DNA of 64,000 nt from Oceanitalea sp047302425. Lineage in GTDB: Bacteria; Actinomycetota; Actinomycetes; Actinomycetales; Actinomycetaceae. Positions 7,425-16,704 of this stretch are shown here, in pieces. Position numbers and translations under genes: made by a program. Below the pieces are notes generated by a model. The model saw only the letters and a program-made list of their open reading frames with translations, did not search any database and had not been told where the DNA came from. Where the stretch lies: positions 372,001-436,000 of the forward strand of contig NZ_CP154855.1 of the NCBI RefSeq assembly GCF_047302425.1, in the 5' to 3' direction. Every line of letters begins with the position of its first letter. Positions within the stretch are counted from its first letter, which is position 1.

Positions 7425-8383
7425 GGGCAGTGCAGCGGAGCGGTCGGGCGGTCGTCACCGGAGGGGCGGGCTTCCTCGGCAGCCACCTGTGCGAGGCCCT
7501 GCTCGACGACGGCTGGCAGGTCGTGGCGCTGGACAACTTCCTCACCGGTGCGCCGGGGAACGTCGCGCACCTCGCCCAGCGGCCGGGCTTCGAGCTCGTC
7601 CACTGCGACGTCACCGAGAACATGCACGTGCGCGGCGACGTCGACCTCGTTCTCCACTTCGCCTCCCCGGCCTCGCCCGTGGACTACCTCGAGCTGCCGA
7701 TCGAGACGCTGCGCGTGGGGTCGGTGGGCACCGAGCGGGCGCTGCGCCTGGCGCGGGACAAGGGCGCGCGCTTCGTCCAGGCCTCGACCTCCGAGGTCTA
7801 CGGCGACCCGCAGGTCCACCCGCAGCCGGAGACCTACTGGGGCCACGTCAACCCCATCGGCCCGCGCGGGGTCTACGACGAGGCCAAGCGCTACGCCGAG
7901 GCCCTCGTCACCGCCTACCGCGGCGCGCACGGCGTGGACACCGGGATCGTGCGGATCTTCAACACCTACGGCCCGCGGATGCGGCCCTACGACGGCCGCG
8001 CCATCCCGACCTTCATCCGCCAGGGTCTGGCGGGTGAGCCGCTGACCGTCGCCGGCGACGGCAGCCAGACCCGCTCGGTCTGCTACGTCGACGACCTCGT
8101 CGCCGGGATCCTCGCCCTCGCCCGCAGCGGTCACCCCGGGCCGGTCAACATCGGCAACCCGCAGGAGCGGACCGTCCTCGAGATCGCCGAGGCGGTCGTC
8201 GCCGCCACCGGGGGGCGCTCGCGCATCGACTTCGTCGAGCGGCCGGTCGACGACCCGGAGGTGCGCCGCCCGGACACGACGCTCGCGCGCACCGAGCTCG
8301 GCTGGGAGCCGCGGGTGTCCTGGGAGGAGGGGCTGCAGCGCACCGTCGACTGGTTCGCCGCCGCCCTCAGCAAGTCCGCCTGA
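7421..8383 (+). CDS. UDP-glucuronate decarboxylase-like NAD-dependent SDR
   Basis: The 320-residue extended SDR has the NAD loop TGGAGFLGSHLCEALLDDGW and the catalytic Ser/Tyr/Lys region STSEVYGDP followed by VNPIGPRGVYDEAKRYAEAL. The HPQPETYWGHVNPIG stretch is the hallmark of UDP-xylose synthases, which convert UDP-glucuronate to UDP-xylose with NAD+ as a bound cofactor; the usual CYDEGKR is VYDEAKR here. It is translationally coupled to the GT2 before it. It likely supplies a pentose donor for surface glycans. A related epimerase activity cannot be excluded. The hairpin fragment at 8406 follows its stop. Confidence 0.8.
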   Translation: MRAVQRSGRAVVTGGAGFLGSHLCEALLDDGWQVVALDNFLTGAPGNVAHLAQRPGFELVHCDVTENMHVRGDVDLVLHFASPASPVDYLELPIETLRVGSVGTERALRLARDKGARFVQASTSEVYGDPQVHPQPETYWGHVNPIGPRGVYDEAKRYAEALVTAYRGAHGVDTGIVRIFNTYGPRMRPYDGRAIPTFIRQGLAGEPLTVAGDGSQTRSVCYVDDLVAGILALARSGHPGPVNIGNPQERTVLEIAEAVVAATGGRSRIDFVERPVDDPEVRRPDTTLARTELGWEPRVSWEEGLQRTVDWFAAALSKSA

Positions 8384-8405
8384 CCCACCGCCCCCACCCC
8401 CCTTT

Positions 8406-8438
8406 CGCCGACAGCAGGACTCTCCGGGAGTGGCGGCG
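8406..8438. repeat. Partial hairpin repeat after the decarboxylase gene (family member 2)
   Basis: It begins CGCCGACAGCAGGACT, matching the left arm of the family, then ACTCTCCGGGAGT forms a small inner hairpin and GGCGGCG ends it. The full right arm is missing or eroded. It lies 22 bases after a stop codon, where a terminator is expected. Confidence 0.5.
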
Positions 8439-8530
8439 TGCCGGCACCCTCGGACCTCACGTCGGGGCAGCGGCCGCCGGAGGAGTTCGCGGCCCTTCCC
8501 CCACCACCGCGGCGTGGCTACGCTGCGGGC

Positions 8531-9514
8531 ATGGGCGAGTCGACGCCCTCCCTCGGCAGCCGCCTCCGCGGTGCGGCGGTGGTCCTCGTGCTGGCCATCG
8601 GCCTGCCGATCCTCGCCATGGTGCCGTGGGGTGACGGCACGCTCCTCACTCCCGCGGTGCTGGTCGCCGCCTTCGGCCTCGTCTGCGCCCTCAACGCCGG
8701 GTGGCGGCGCACACTCGCCCTGGTGCCCGTGCTGGTCGTCGGCACCGTGCTCGGCTCCCTCACCGCCGGGACCCCGGCGTGGCCGTGGCTAGCCGGCGCG
8801 CTCGGCGCGGCGGTCGGGCTCTCGACCCGTGCCGGGCTCGCCGCCCCCGCCGTCATCGCGGGCTTCATCACCATCGGCGTCCCGCCGGCGCCCGACGGCG
8901 TGCCGTGGGCCCGGCTGGTGGTCGTCGCCGTCGTCGGCCTGTACACCGTCGTCGTGGCCCGTGCGCTCGGCGTCCCCGCGGTGATCCCGGGCCGCCGCCT
9001 CACCTGGCCGCAGGCGGTGGTGACGGCGGTGGTGTGCGCGGCCGCCGTCTCGGTCGCCGCGAGACTGGCCCAGGCCTCCGACAGCCCGTTCGGGGCGTGG
9101 GTGCCCGCCGCGCTCCTCCTCCTCGTGCTGCCCTCCGCAGAGCTGATCCTGCCGCGACGCGCCGCGCACCGCGTCGTCGGCACCCTGCTGGGGGCGGTGG
9201 CCGGCGTGGCGCTCGGGGCCTGGGCGCCGGTGCCCCCACCCGCCGTCGCCGCTCTCGCGCTGTACCTGTGCCTCGTGCTCACCCGGCCGATGTGGCTCTC
9301 GACGACGCTGTCGACCACCGCCGTGCTGCTCCTCCTCGACCCGGCGGCGGAGTCCGGTGCCGCCGGCACGCGGCTCGGCGCCGCCGTCGCGGCGGGGGTG
9401 CTCGGCGTCGCGGCCGCCGCCCTGCTCACCGTGCTCGGCCGGCTGCTGCCGGCGGAGGCGCGGGAGGTGGCCGAGGAGGCGTCGCACGCGCAGCGCGTCG
9501 CCCCTCGGGCGTGA
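8531..9514 (+). CDS. FUSC / aromatic-acid-exporter-like membrane protein
   Basis: A 327-residue protein with roughly ten hydrophobic segments in two blocks, the arrangement of fusaric-acid-resistance (FUSC) and aromatic-acid-exporter proteins. In the middle, FGAWVPAALLLLVLPSAELILPRRAAHRVVGTLLGAVAGVALG is the conserved loop-helix pair of that superfamily. It is shorter than proteobacterial AaeB and lacks a large cytosolic domain. The substrate is unknown. TACGCT lies six bases before ATG 8531 and there is no ribosome binding site, hence probably leaderless. The gene runs tail-to-tail into ogt with 2 bases between stops. Confidence 0.75.
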   Translation: MGESTPSLGSRLRGAAVVLVLAIGLPILAMVPWGDGTLLTPAVLVAAFGLVCALNAGWRRTLALVPVLVVGTVLGSLTAGTPAWPWLAGALGAAVGLSTRAGLAAPAVIAGFITIGVPPAPDGVPWARLVVVAVVGLYTVVVARALGVPAVIPGRRLTWPQAVVTAVVCAAAVSVAARLAQASDSPFGAWVPAALLLLVLPSAELILPRRAAHRVVGTLLGAVAGVALGAWAPVPPPAVAALALYLCLVLTRPMWLSTTLSTTAVLLLLDPAAESGAAGTRLGAAVAAGVLGVAAAALLTVLGRLLPAEAREVAEEASHAQRVAPRA

Positions 9515-9516
9515 GG

Positions 9517-10046
<530 letters not shown>

Positions 10047-10050
<4 letters not shown>

Positions 10051-11657
10051 CGTGACTCCTTGGGGGTGGTGGCCTGCCACAGGTGCATGGCGGCGTAGGA
10101 GCGCCACGGGGCCCAGCTGCCGGCGCGCTCGGCCAGGACCCGGTGGGCGGCCGGGGTCGGCAGGCCCTCCTCGAGCACGCCCGCGGCGCGTGCCCCCGCG
10201 ACGAGGGCGACGTCGCCGGCGAGCCAGGCGTCGGGGTCGCCGAGCACGCGCATGGCGACGTAGGCGGCGGTCCACGGCCCGATCCCGGGCAGGGAGAGCA
10301 GCTGGGCCCGCAGCGCCTCGGGGTCGGCCCCGACGTGGACGTCGAGCGACCCGTCGGTGAGCGCGCGGGCGGCGGTGAGGACGGTGGTGACCGACCGGCC
10401 CGGGAGCCGCAGCGGCCGGTCGGGGTCGGGCGGCTCGCCGGGCACCGGGGCGGGGACGCGGTCGACGACCTGGGTCGGGGTCGGGAACAGCCGGTCGAGG
10501 CCCGCTACGGCGGAGGCGTACGGCGAGCCCGCCACGGCGGTGAGGCGACCGAGGTGGGTGCGGGCGGCGGCGACGGAGATCTGCTGCCCGACGACCGCCC
10601 GGACGAGGAGCTCGTGCGGGTCGACCGCCCCGGGGACCCGGATCCCGGGCGTGCGCGCGACGAGCGGTGCGAGCGCGGGGTCCGCGGCCAGGGCGGCGTC
10701 GACGGCGGCCGGGTCGGCGTCGAGGTCGAGCATCCGCCGCACCCGCGCGACGGCGGTGGCCATGTCCGCGAGGGAGGTGAGCTCCAGCCGCGCCCGCAGC
10801 GTCCATCCCGCGCGGGACGGGCCGGCCACGATCTCGACGGCGCCCGGCCCGTGGGGCAGGGTGAGTGTGCGGGCGTAGCGCAGGGGTCCGGCGTCGGGCA
10901 CCTCGGCGACCTCCACCCCGGTGACGGCGCGGGCCGCGAGGAAGCCGAACACCCCGTGGGCGTCGAAGGGCTGGCGCACGGGCAGGTCGAGCTCGAGGCG
11001 GACCGGCGCGTCGTGCTCCGCCGCCCGTGCCGCACGGGTGCCGCCGGACCGGGCCCGCAGCTCCCGCGGGGTGGTCGCGAACACCTCGCGGACGGTGTCG
11101 TTGAACTGGCGCAGGGACGCGAAGCCGGCGGCGAAGGCGACGTCGGCGATCGGCAGGTCGCTGCCGGTGAGCAGCGCCCGCGCCGTCTGGGCCCGCCGCG
11201 CCCGGGCGAGCGCGAGCGGCGGCGCCCCGAGCTCCGCGACGAGGAGACGGTGGACGTGGCGCGAGGTGTACCCGAGCCGCGCAGCGAGCCCGTCCACGCC
11301 CTCGCGGTCGACCACGCCGTCCGAGATCAGCCGCATGGCCCGGCCCGCGAGGTCACCGCGCAGGTCCCACTCGGGAGTGCCCGGCGTCGCCTCCGGCAGG
11401 CAGCGCTTGCACGCCCGGAAGCCCGCCGCGTGGGCGGCCGCCGAGGTGAGGTAGAAGGTGACGTTCTCCTGGCGCGGGGTGCGCGCGGGGCACGAGGGCC
11501 GGCAGTAGATGCCGGTGGAGGACACGGCCGTGAAGAACTGGCCGTCGAACCTCGTGTCGCGGGCGGCGATGGCCCGGTAGCGCTCCGCGAAGAGCGGGTC
11601 GCCCGGCGAGCACACGGAGCGGGGCTGTGTGCCCGAGCGGTCGCGGGTGACGGTCAT
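10047..11657 (-). CDS. Ada-AlkA bifunctional regulator / DNA-3-methyladenine glycosylase
   Basis: The 536-residue protein has three parts. Residues 15-90 form the Ada zinc domain with four cysteines (Cys52, Cys56, Cys83, Cys86), one of which takes methyl groups from phosphotriesters. Residues about 100-205 form an AraC-type helix-turn-helix (ADVAFAAGFASLRQFNDTVREVF). Residues about 225-530 are an AlkA glycosylase with LLSLPGIGPWTAAYVAMR and an Asp in DAWLAGDVAL at the catalytic position. It lacks the Ogt domain of E. coli Ada, which is supplied by the overlapping downstream gene. Methylation should turn it into an activator of its own operon. The start ATG 11657 lies 12 bases after a 13-base palindrome. 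Confidence 0.9.
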
Positions 11658-11668
11658 GGCTCCAGTAC

Positions 11669-11681
11669 AGCGCCTGGCGCT
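11669..11681. promoter_or_regulatory. 13-base palindrome upstream of the Ada-AlkA gene
   Basis: AGCGCCTGGCGCT is a perfect palindrome around one central base, placed 12 bases before the Ada-AlkA start. It contains AGCGC, which recalls the AAAGCGCA core of enteric Ada boxes, but the A-rich half is absent. It could be an autoregulatory site or a small hairpin in the leader. Confidence 0.35.
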
Positions 11682-11712
11682 CACCACGTCTGGCGGTTTT
11701 CGGACCGCACCG

Positions 11713-12678
11713 TCAGCGAGCGGGCTGGAGCGCCAGGAGGCCGGACACCGCCGCCTCCACCTCGTCGACCGTGATCGCGGCCAGGGCCGGGTCGAGCTCC
11801 GCGGCGTGCGGGTCTCCCGTCCCGTCGCCGTGCCACAGGACGACGTGCCGCTCGGTGTCGACCGCCGGGCCCCACGCCGCCGGCGGGGTCGGCCCGAAGA
11901 GGAGCACCGAGGGCGTGCCGACGCCCGTTGCCACGTGTGCGACCCCCGTGTCGCCGCACACGAGCAGACGGGCGCCGGCCACGAGCGAGGCCAGGCCGGG
12001 GACGTCGTGCTCACCGGCCACGGAGGTGGCGACGTCGCCGGCCACCTCCGCGCACAGCCCCGCCTCCGCGGGTGAGCCGGTGACGAGCACCCGGTGCCCG
12101 GCGGCGGTCAGCCGCCGGGCCAGCTCGTGCCACCGCTCGGCCGGCCAGCGGCGCGAGCCGGAGGCCGCCCCGGGGTGGAGGAGGACCGCGTCCGCCACAC
12201 CCTCCGCCGGTTCCACCGGCAGGCGCAGGTCCTCCGGTCCGCAGTCCCCGCCCGCGGCGGCGAGCAGCCGGCACCAGCGCGCCACCTCGTGCTCGCCGTC
12301 CCGGAACTCCGGGGCGACGTCCGCCACGGACGCCGGGTGCCCGGCCTCCGCGCAGGCGAAGGCGACGAGCTGGGAGGGCATCGTCGCGGCGAGCAGCCGG
12401 TGGCTCTGCGGCCCCCGGCCGTGGAGGTTGACCGCCACGTGCCCGCCGGCCCCGCCCACGGCGAGCGGCTCGTCGAGCCCCGCGGTGGGGACGACGGCGT
12501 CGACGAGCCCGAGCCGCACGAACCACCCGCCGATGCCCTCCGGCCCGGCGAGGACGACCCGCCGGCCCGGCCACGCCCGCCGCACCCCGCGCAGCGCGGC
12601 GACCCCGGTGAGCGCGTCACCGAGGCCGAGCGCCCGCAGGACGAGGACGTCGCCGGGCCCGAGACCCGCTAGGGCCAC
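11713..12678 (-). CDS. Glycosyltransferase family 9 (heptosyltransferase-like)
   Basis: A 321-residue GT-B enzyme with the GT9 pattern: an early LVLRALGLGDALTGVAALRG, a central VLLHPGAASGSRRWPAERW (donor-domain start), and VCGDTGVAHVATGVGTPSVLLFGPT, the ADP-heptose binding region of heptosyltransferases. GT9 enzymes transfer heptose, and some other sugars, to lipid-linked acceptors. The GTG start at 12678 lies inside the SDR gene (10-base overlap); it is chosen because it places the first strand at the N-terminus, though no clear ribosome binding site helps. This is the last gene of the heptose operon. A second GT9 is encoded at 17657-18724. Confidence 0.8.
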   Translation of the reverse strand: MALAGLGPGDVLVLRALGLGDALTGVAALRGVRRAWPGRRVVLAGPEGIGGWFVRLGLVDAVVPTAGLDEPLAVGGAGGHVAVNLHGRGPQSHRLLAATMPSQLVAFACAEAGHPASVADVAPEFRDGEHEVARWCRLLAAAGGDCGPEDLRLPVEPAEGVADAVLLHPGAASGSRRWPAERWHELARRLTAAGHRVLVTGSPAEAGLCAEVAGDVATSVAGEHDVPGLASLVAGARLLVCGDTGVAHVATGVGTPSVLLFGPTPPAAWGPAVDTERHVVLWHGDGTGDPHAAELDPALAAITVDEVEAAVSGLLALQPAR

Positions 12679-13364
12679 GACGGCTCGCCGGAGGCCATGA
12701 CGAGCATCTCGCGGATCTCGCAGCCCACCGGCTGGCGCAGCGCCGTGATGACGGTGCCCGCCGTGTGGCGCGGGTCGTTGAGGTCCTGGTCGGGGGCCGG
12801 CTTGAAGCGCTCGTCGCGGCCGTCGAAGAAGTTCGTGCTCATCCCGCCGGGCACGAGGCAGGTGACGCCCACCCGCCCCGCGTACTCGGCCGCCAGCGCC
12901 TGGGAGAAGCCGCGGATCGCGAACTTCGAGGCCGAGTAGGCCGTCGCGGCGTCGGCGCCCTTGAGGCCGAGCGTCGAGGAGACGGTGACGACCGTCCCGC
13001 GGCGCTCCTCGAGGTAGGGCAGGGCGGCGCGGACGACGGCGACCGTCCCGAGCAGGTTGACGTCGATGACCCGCCGCCAGTCCGCCGGGTCGATCTCGAG
13101 GATCGGCCCGCACGCGTCGGTCCCGGCCGCCGTGACGACCGCCGTCGGCGGCCCGACCTGCTCGACGAGCGAGGCGACGGCCGCCGTCGCGGCGTCCCAG
13201 TCGCTGAGGTCCGCGACGACGTGCGGCACGTCCCCGGCGGGTGCGACCCGGTCGATGACGGCCGGGCGTCCGCCCGCCGCCGCCACCGCCTCGACGACGG
13301 CGGCCCCCAGGCCGCCTGCCCCTCCGGTGACGTAGACCGTCCCTACCTCGCGTGCGTCGTTCAC
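12669..13364 (-). CDS. Classical SDR-family oxidoreductase
   Basis: The 231-residue product has the classical short-chain dehydrogenase motifs: TGGAGGLGAAVVEAV at the N-terminus, a central AAGTDACGPILE, the catalytic Ser in VTVSSTLGLKG, and YSASK with Tyr and Lys. It is of the short type, unlike HldD, which is an extended SDR, so it should not be taken as the heptose epimerase without proof. The gene overlaps the end of the GmhA-HldE gene by four bases. Its place in the operon suggests it oxidises or reduces a sugar or nucleotide-sugar intermediate; this is inference. Confidence 0.8.
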   Translation of the reverse strand: MNDAREVGTVYVTGGAGGLGAAVVEAVAAAGGRPAVIDRVAPAGDVPHVVADLSDWDAATAAVASLVEQVGPPTAVVTAAGTDACGPILEIDPADWRRVIDVNLLGTVAVVRAALPYLEERRGTVVTVSSTLGLKGADAATAYSASKFAIRGFSQALAAEYAGRVGVTCLVPGGMSTNFFDGRDERFKPAPDQDLNDPRHTAGTVITALRQPVGCEIREMLVMASGEPSWP

Positions 13365-15484
13365 CTGGCTCCTCCCGTTGAGCGTGCGTGCTCCGCGGCC
13401 TGGGCGGCCTGCTCGGAGCGGTGGATGATGGATGTCGTCGACCGGCCGCCCAGGTAGGGCAGCAGGACGACTCGGCCGCCGTGCGCCTGCACGACCTCCG
13501 TCTCCGGCAGCGGCCGGCCGCCGTAGTCCCCGCCCTTGGCCCAGATGTCGGGCCGCAGGTGGGTGAGGGTGCCGCGCGGGTCGTCGTCGTCGAAGACGAC
13601 GACGGCGTCCACGCAGTCGAGCGCCTCGAGCACCTTGGCGCGGTCGGCCGCGGGCACGACCGGCCGGCCGGGGCCCTTGAGGCGGGTGACCGAGGCGTCG
13701 GAGTTCATGAGGACGACGAGCCGGTCGCCCAGCCGGCGCGCGGCCTGGAGGGTCGCGACGTGGCCGGCGTGGACGATGTCGAAGCAGCCGCCGGTGGCGA
13801 CGACCGTCGCGCCGTCCCCGCGCAGCCGGGTGGCGAGCTCGCGCAGCGCCTGCGGCTCGGCCTGCAGGACGTTGCCTCGCTCGGCGGGCCCGGCGGGGGC
13901 CTCCTCGGCGGGCGCGTCGGCGGGCCGGCGGCGGCTGCGGAAGCCCTCCGCCCCGCCTGCGGCGACCCAGGCGGAGGCGTCGGCGACGGCGGCCTCGACC
14001 GCCTCGGAGAGCAGCGCCCCGGCGGCCAGCGCGCTCGCGGCGCTCGCGGCGAAGCGGTCACCCGCTCCGCACGGGTCGCCCCCGTGGGAGGCGACGGCGG
14101 GGACGTAGATCGTCTCGTCGTCGTGCGCGGCGAGGAACGCGCCGTCCGCACCGGCGGTCACGCACACCCCGCGGGCCTGCCACGCGGTGCGGAGGGCCGC
14201 CGCGGCGACGTCGGCCGGCGCGTCGGGCCGCTCGAGGGCGCCGCGCGCCTCGCTGAGGTTGGGGGTGACGAGCACCGCGCCCGGGACCGGCTCGCCGCCG
14301 CGCGGGTGGGGGTCCCACACGACGCGGGTGCGGCGCGCGGCCGCGGTGAGGAGGCGGCGCAGCTCGGGGTGGCGCGTGGTGCCGGCGCCGTAGTCGGAGA
14401 CGAGGACGGCGTCGGCGCTCGCGAAGGCGCGTTCGATCTCCGCGAGCGGGAGGTCGTCGCCGGGGGTGCCGGGGCCGCCGTCGTCCACGCGCACGAGGGA
14501 CTGGCCGCCGCTGCGCACGCGCGTCTTGCGGCGGGTGCCGCCCTCGTGGGGCAGGCGCAGGACGGTGAGCTGCTCGCCGAGGTCGGCGACGAGACGGTCG
14601 CCGTGCTCGTCGTCGGCGATCGGCGCGACGAGGGTGACCCGGCCGGTGCACAGCAGCGCGGCGAGCCCGGCGCCGCCGGGGCTGTACCGGGTGGAGCGCA
14701 CGTCGAGGACGGGCACGGGGGCGTCGGGGGAGAGGCGCTCGACCTCGCCGTCGACGTCCGCGTCGAGGACGACGTCCCCGACCACGACGACGTGCGGGGC
14801 GGAGGAATCCGGCTGTCTGCGCAGGTGTACGTCCTCGCGCGGGGCCGGCCCCTCCTCGCGCCCAGAGCCGGACTCCTCCGGACGCTCCTCGCGCCGGGAG
14901 CCGGACTCCTCCCCGACGCCGAGGTGGCGGTCGAGGGCGGCGCACAGGGCGTGGATCGCGACGAGGTGGCCCTCCTGGACGGCCGCCGTCGACGGCGCGT
15001 CGACGCACAGGGCGTCGTCGCACAGCTCGGCGAGCGCGTTGGGCGCCGGGCCCGTGAGCCCCCAGACGGTGAGCCCCAGGGCCCGGCCGCGCTCGGCGGC
15101 GCGCAGGACGTTGGGGCTGGTGCCGGAGGTGGAGAGCAGGACGAGGACGTCACCGGGGCGCCCGTGGCCCTCGACCTGGCGGGCGAACATCTCCTCGGCG
15201 CCGTAGTCGTTGACGATGGCGCTCACGGTCGAGGACTCCGCACACAGCGAGATCGCCGAGAAGGAGCGCCGGTCCTGGAGGAAGCGGCCGACGAGCTCGG
15301 AGGTGAGGTGCTGCGCCTCCGCGGCGCTGCCCCCGTTGCCCGCGGCCAGCAGCCGGGCCCCGCCGGACAGCCGCCCGGCGAGGTCCGCCGCCCACGCCTC
15401 GATCGTGCCGGCGTGGTCCTGGAGGAAGCCCATCGCGGAGTCGAGCTCGGCGCGGTGCTCGTCGATCCAGTCCTGGGTGCTCAT
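13361..15484 (-). CDS. GmhA-HldE trifunctional fusion: heptose-phosphate isomerase, kinase and nucleotidyltransferase
   Basis: One frame of 707 residues joins three enzymes. Residues 1-190 are a SIS-domain GmhA (GNGGSAAEAQH at 49-59, STSGTSPNV at 118-126, QEGHLVAIH near 173). Residues 231-515 are a PfkB kinase like HldE domain 1 (SDYGAGT near 365, TPNLSEA near 410, CGAGDRF with Asp476). Residues 555-690 are an RfaE2-type nucleotidyltransferase (FDIVHAGH with HAGH 572-575, STTSIIHR near 685). Together they would convert sedoheptulose 7-phosphate through D-glycero-manno-heptose 7-phosphate and 1,7-bisphosphate to NDP-heptose, with GmhB acting between. The linker at 191-230 holds two 11-residue repeats. 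ATG 15484 overlaps the preceding gene's stop. Confidence 0.9.
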   Translation of the reverse strand: MSTQDWIDEHRAELDSAMGFLQDHAGTIEAWAADLAGRLSGGARLLAAGNGGSAAEAQHLTSELVGRFLQDRRSFSAISLCAESSTVSAIVNDYGAEEMFARQVEGHGRPGDVLVLLSTSGTSPNVLRAAERGRALGLTVWGLTGPAPNALAELCDDALCVDAPSTAAVQEGHLVAIHALCAALDRHLGVGEESGSRREERPEESGSGREEGPAPREDVHLRRQPDSSAPHVVVVGDVVLDADVDGEVERLSPDAPVPVLDVRSTRYSPGGAGLAALLCTGRVTLVAPIADDEHGDRLVADLGEQLTVLRLPHEGGTRRKTRVRSGGQSLVRVDDGGPGTPGDDLPLAEIERAFASADAVLVSDYGAGTTRHPELRRLLTAAARRTRVVWDPHPRGGEPVPGAVLVTPNLSEARGALERPDAPADVAAAALRTAWQARGVCVTAGADGAFLAAHDDETIYVPAVASHGGDPCGAGDRFAASAASALAAGALLSEAVEAAVADASAWVAAGGAEGFRSRRRPADAPAEEAPAGPAERGNVLQAEPQALRELATRLRGDGATVVATGGCFDIVHAGHVATLQAARRLGDRLVVLMNSDASVTRLKGPGRPVVPAADRAKVLEALDCVDAVVVFDDDDPRGTLTHLRPDIWAKGGDYGGRPLPETEVVQAHGGRVVLLPYLGGRSTTSIIHRSEQAAQAAEHARSTGGAR
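14801..14918. repeat. Hairpin-repeat arms inside the GmhA-HldE linker (family member 3)
   Basis: Within the coding sequence, GGAGGAATCCGGCTGTCTGC (starting 14801) nearly matches the right arm of the element at 61898-61919. Two copies of a 33-base unit follow (14852-14884 and 14885-14917), each with GAGCCGGACTCCTCC, the complementary arm. They encode the 11-residue repeats EESGSRREERP and EESGSGREEGP. The frame is kept throughout. Confidence 0.55.
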
Positions 15485-16704
15485 GCGCTCGCCACCTTCG
15501 CGGTCGGGAGGCGCGCGGCGCGGACCTCGGCGTAGGCGGCCTCGGTCGCCGCCGCGACGCGCTCCCAGCTGAAGCGCTCCTCGGCGCGGACCCGGGCGGC
15601 CTCGCCGTACTGGGTGCGCAGCTCCGGCTCGACGAGCAGCCGGGTGATGGCCGCGGCGAGCGCGTCGGGGTCGCGCGGAGGGACGAGGGCGCCGGTGACG
15701 CCGTCGTCGACGGAGTCGAGGAGCCCGCCCACGGCGCTGCCCACGAGCGGGCGCCCGCAGGCCGCGGCCTCGAGCGGGACGATGCCGAAGGGCTCGTACC
15801 AGGGGGTCGCGACGACGATGTCCGCCGAGCGGATGAGGGCAGGCATGCTCGTGCGCGGCACGGAGCCGATGAAGCGAACCCGGGCCTCGACGCCGAGCTC
15901 CTCGGCGAGGGTGTGGAGCCGCACCGCCTCGCGGTCGGTGTGGATACGGGACTGGTCCGGGCCTCCGGCGACGAGCAGCTCGACGTCGGGCAGCAGCGGG
16001 AGTGCGGCGATGACCGTCTCGACGCCCTTGCGCTCGACGAGCCGCCCGACGGACAGCAGCCGGAAGGGCTGGTCGCCACGCGGGGGCAGCACCTCGCCGT
16101 CGGGGCTGAAGAGCTGGACGTCGACGCCGCAGGGCACGACCCGCACCCGGGAGCGGTCGATGCCCATGGCCTCGAGCTCGGCGACCTCGTCGCTGCACGT
16201 CGCCACCACGAGGTCCGCCTCGGTGCCCACACGCGTCTCCGCCGCGATGCGGCCGGCGGGGCTGGTGTCCTTGGCGCCCTGGTGGCGGCGCTTGACGGTG
16301 CCGAGGGCGTGGAAGGTGTGGACCACCGGCACGGGCACGTGCTCGGCCGCCTCGAGGGCGGCGAGCCCGGACATCCAGAAGTGGGAGTGGACGACGTCGG
16401 GCCGCGGGCCCTGCGCCCAGCGCCGCGCCAGCCACTGCCCGAACTCGGGCATGTAGGGCAGCAGCTGGTCCTTGGGCAGCACCCGCGCCGGCCCGGCCGG
16501 CACGTGGACGACCTGGACGCCGGGCAGCATCTCGACCTGCTCGGGCAGGTCCGGGTCGTCGCGGCGGGTGTAGACGGCGACGTCGTGCCCCCGTCGGGCC
16601 AGCGCCGTCGCGAGCGCGGCCACGTGGACGTTCTGCCCGCCGGCGTCCTCTCCGCCGAGCACCGCCAGCGGACTGGCGTGCTCCGACACCATCGCGATCC
16701 TCAT
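15481..16704 (-). CDS. Glycosyltransferase family 4 (GT-B)
   Basis: The 407-residue protein is a retaining GT-B enzyme. It begins RIAMVSEHASPLAVLGGEDAGGQNVHVAALATAL, the acceptor-domain opening seen in sucrose-phosphate-synthase-like and MshA-like enzymes. FHALGTVKRRHQG follows, then the donor domain with RLLSVGRLVERKGVETVI and the E-x7-E motif in YEPFGIVPLEAAACGRPLVGS. The donor is likely a nucleotide sugar, and in this operon could be a heptose or hexose. ATG 16704 overlaps the previous gene's end by four bases, and its own stop overlaps the GmhA-HldE start likewise. Confidence 0.85.
   Translation of the reverse strand: MRIAMVSEHASPLAVLGGEDAGGQNVHVAALATALARRGHDVAVYTRRDDPDLPEQVEMLPGVQVVHVPAGPARVLPKDQLLPYMPEFGQWLARRWAQGPRPDVVHSHFWMSGLAALEAAEHVPVPVVHTFHALGTVKRRHQGAKDTSPAGRIAAETRVGTEADLVVATCSDEVAELEAMGIDRSRVRVVPCGVDVQLFSPDGEVLPPRGDQPFRLLSVGRLVERKGVETVIAALPLLPDVELLVAGGPDQSRIHTDREAVRLHTLAEELGVEARVRFIGSVPRTSMPALIRSADIVVATPWYEPFGIVPLEAAACGRPLVGSAVGGLLDSVDDGVTGALVPPRDPDALAAAITRLLVEPELRTQYGEAARVRAEERFSWERVAAATEAAYAEVRAARLPTAKVASA

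Noticed and set aside
12669..13364. The SDR as the missing HldD epimerase
   Set aside because: HldD is an extended SDR of about 310 residues with a different NADP loop. This is a classical 231-residue SDR with YSASK, so the assignment is not supported.
13388..15535. A 715-codon open frame on the plus strand, opposite the GmhA-HldE gene
   Set aside because: It is the antisense shadow of a high-GC gene; the product is Gly/Arg/Val-rich with no domain, while the minus strand has three well-conserved enzymes.
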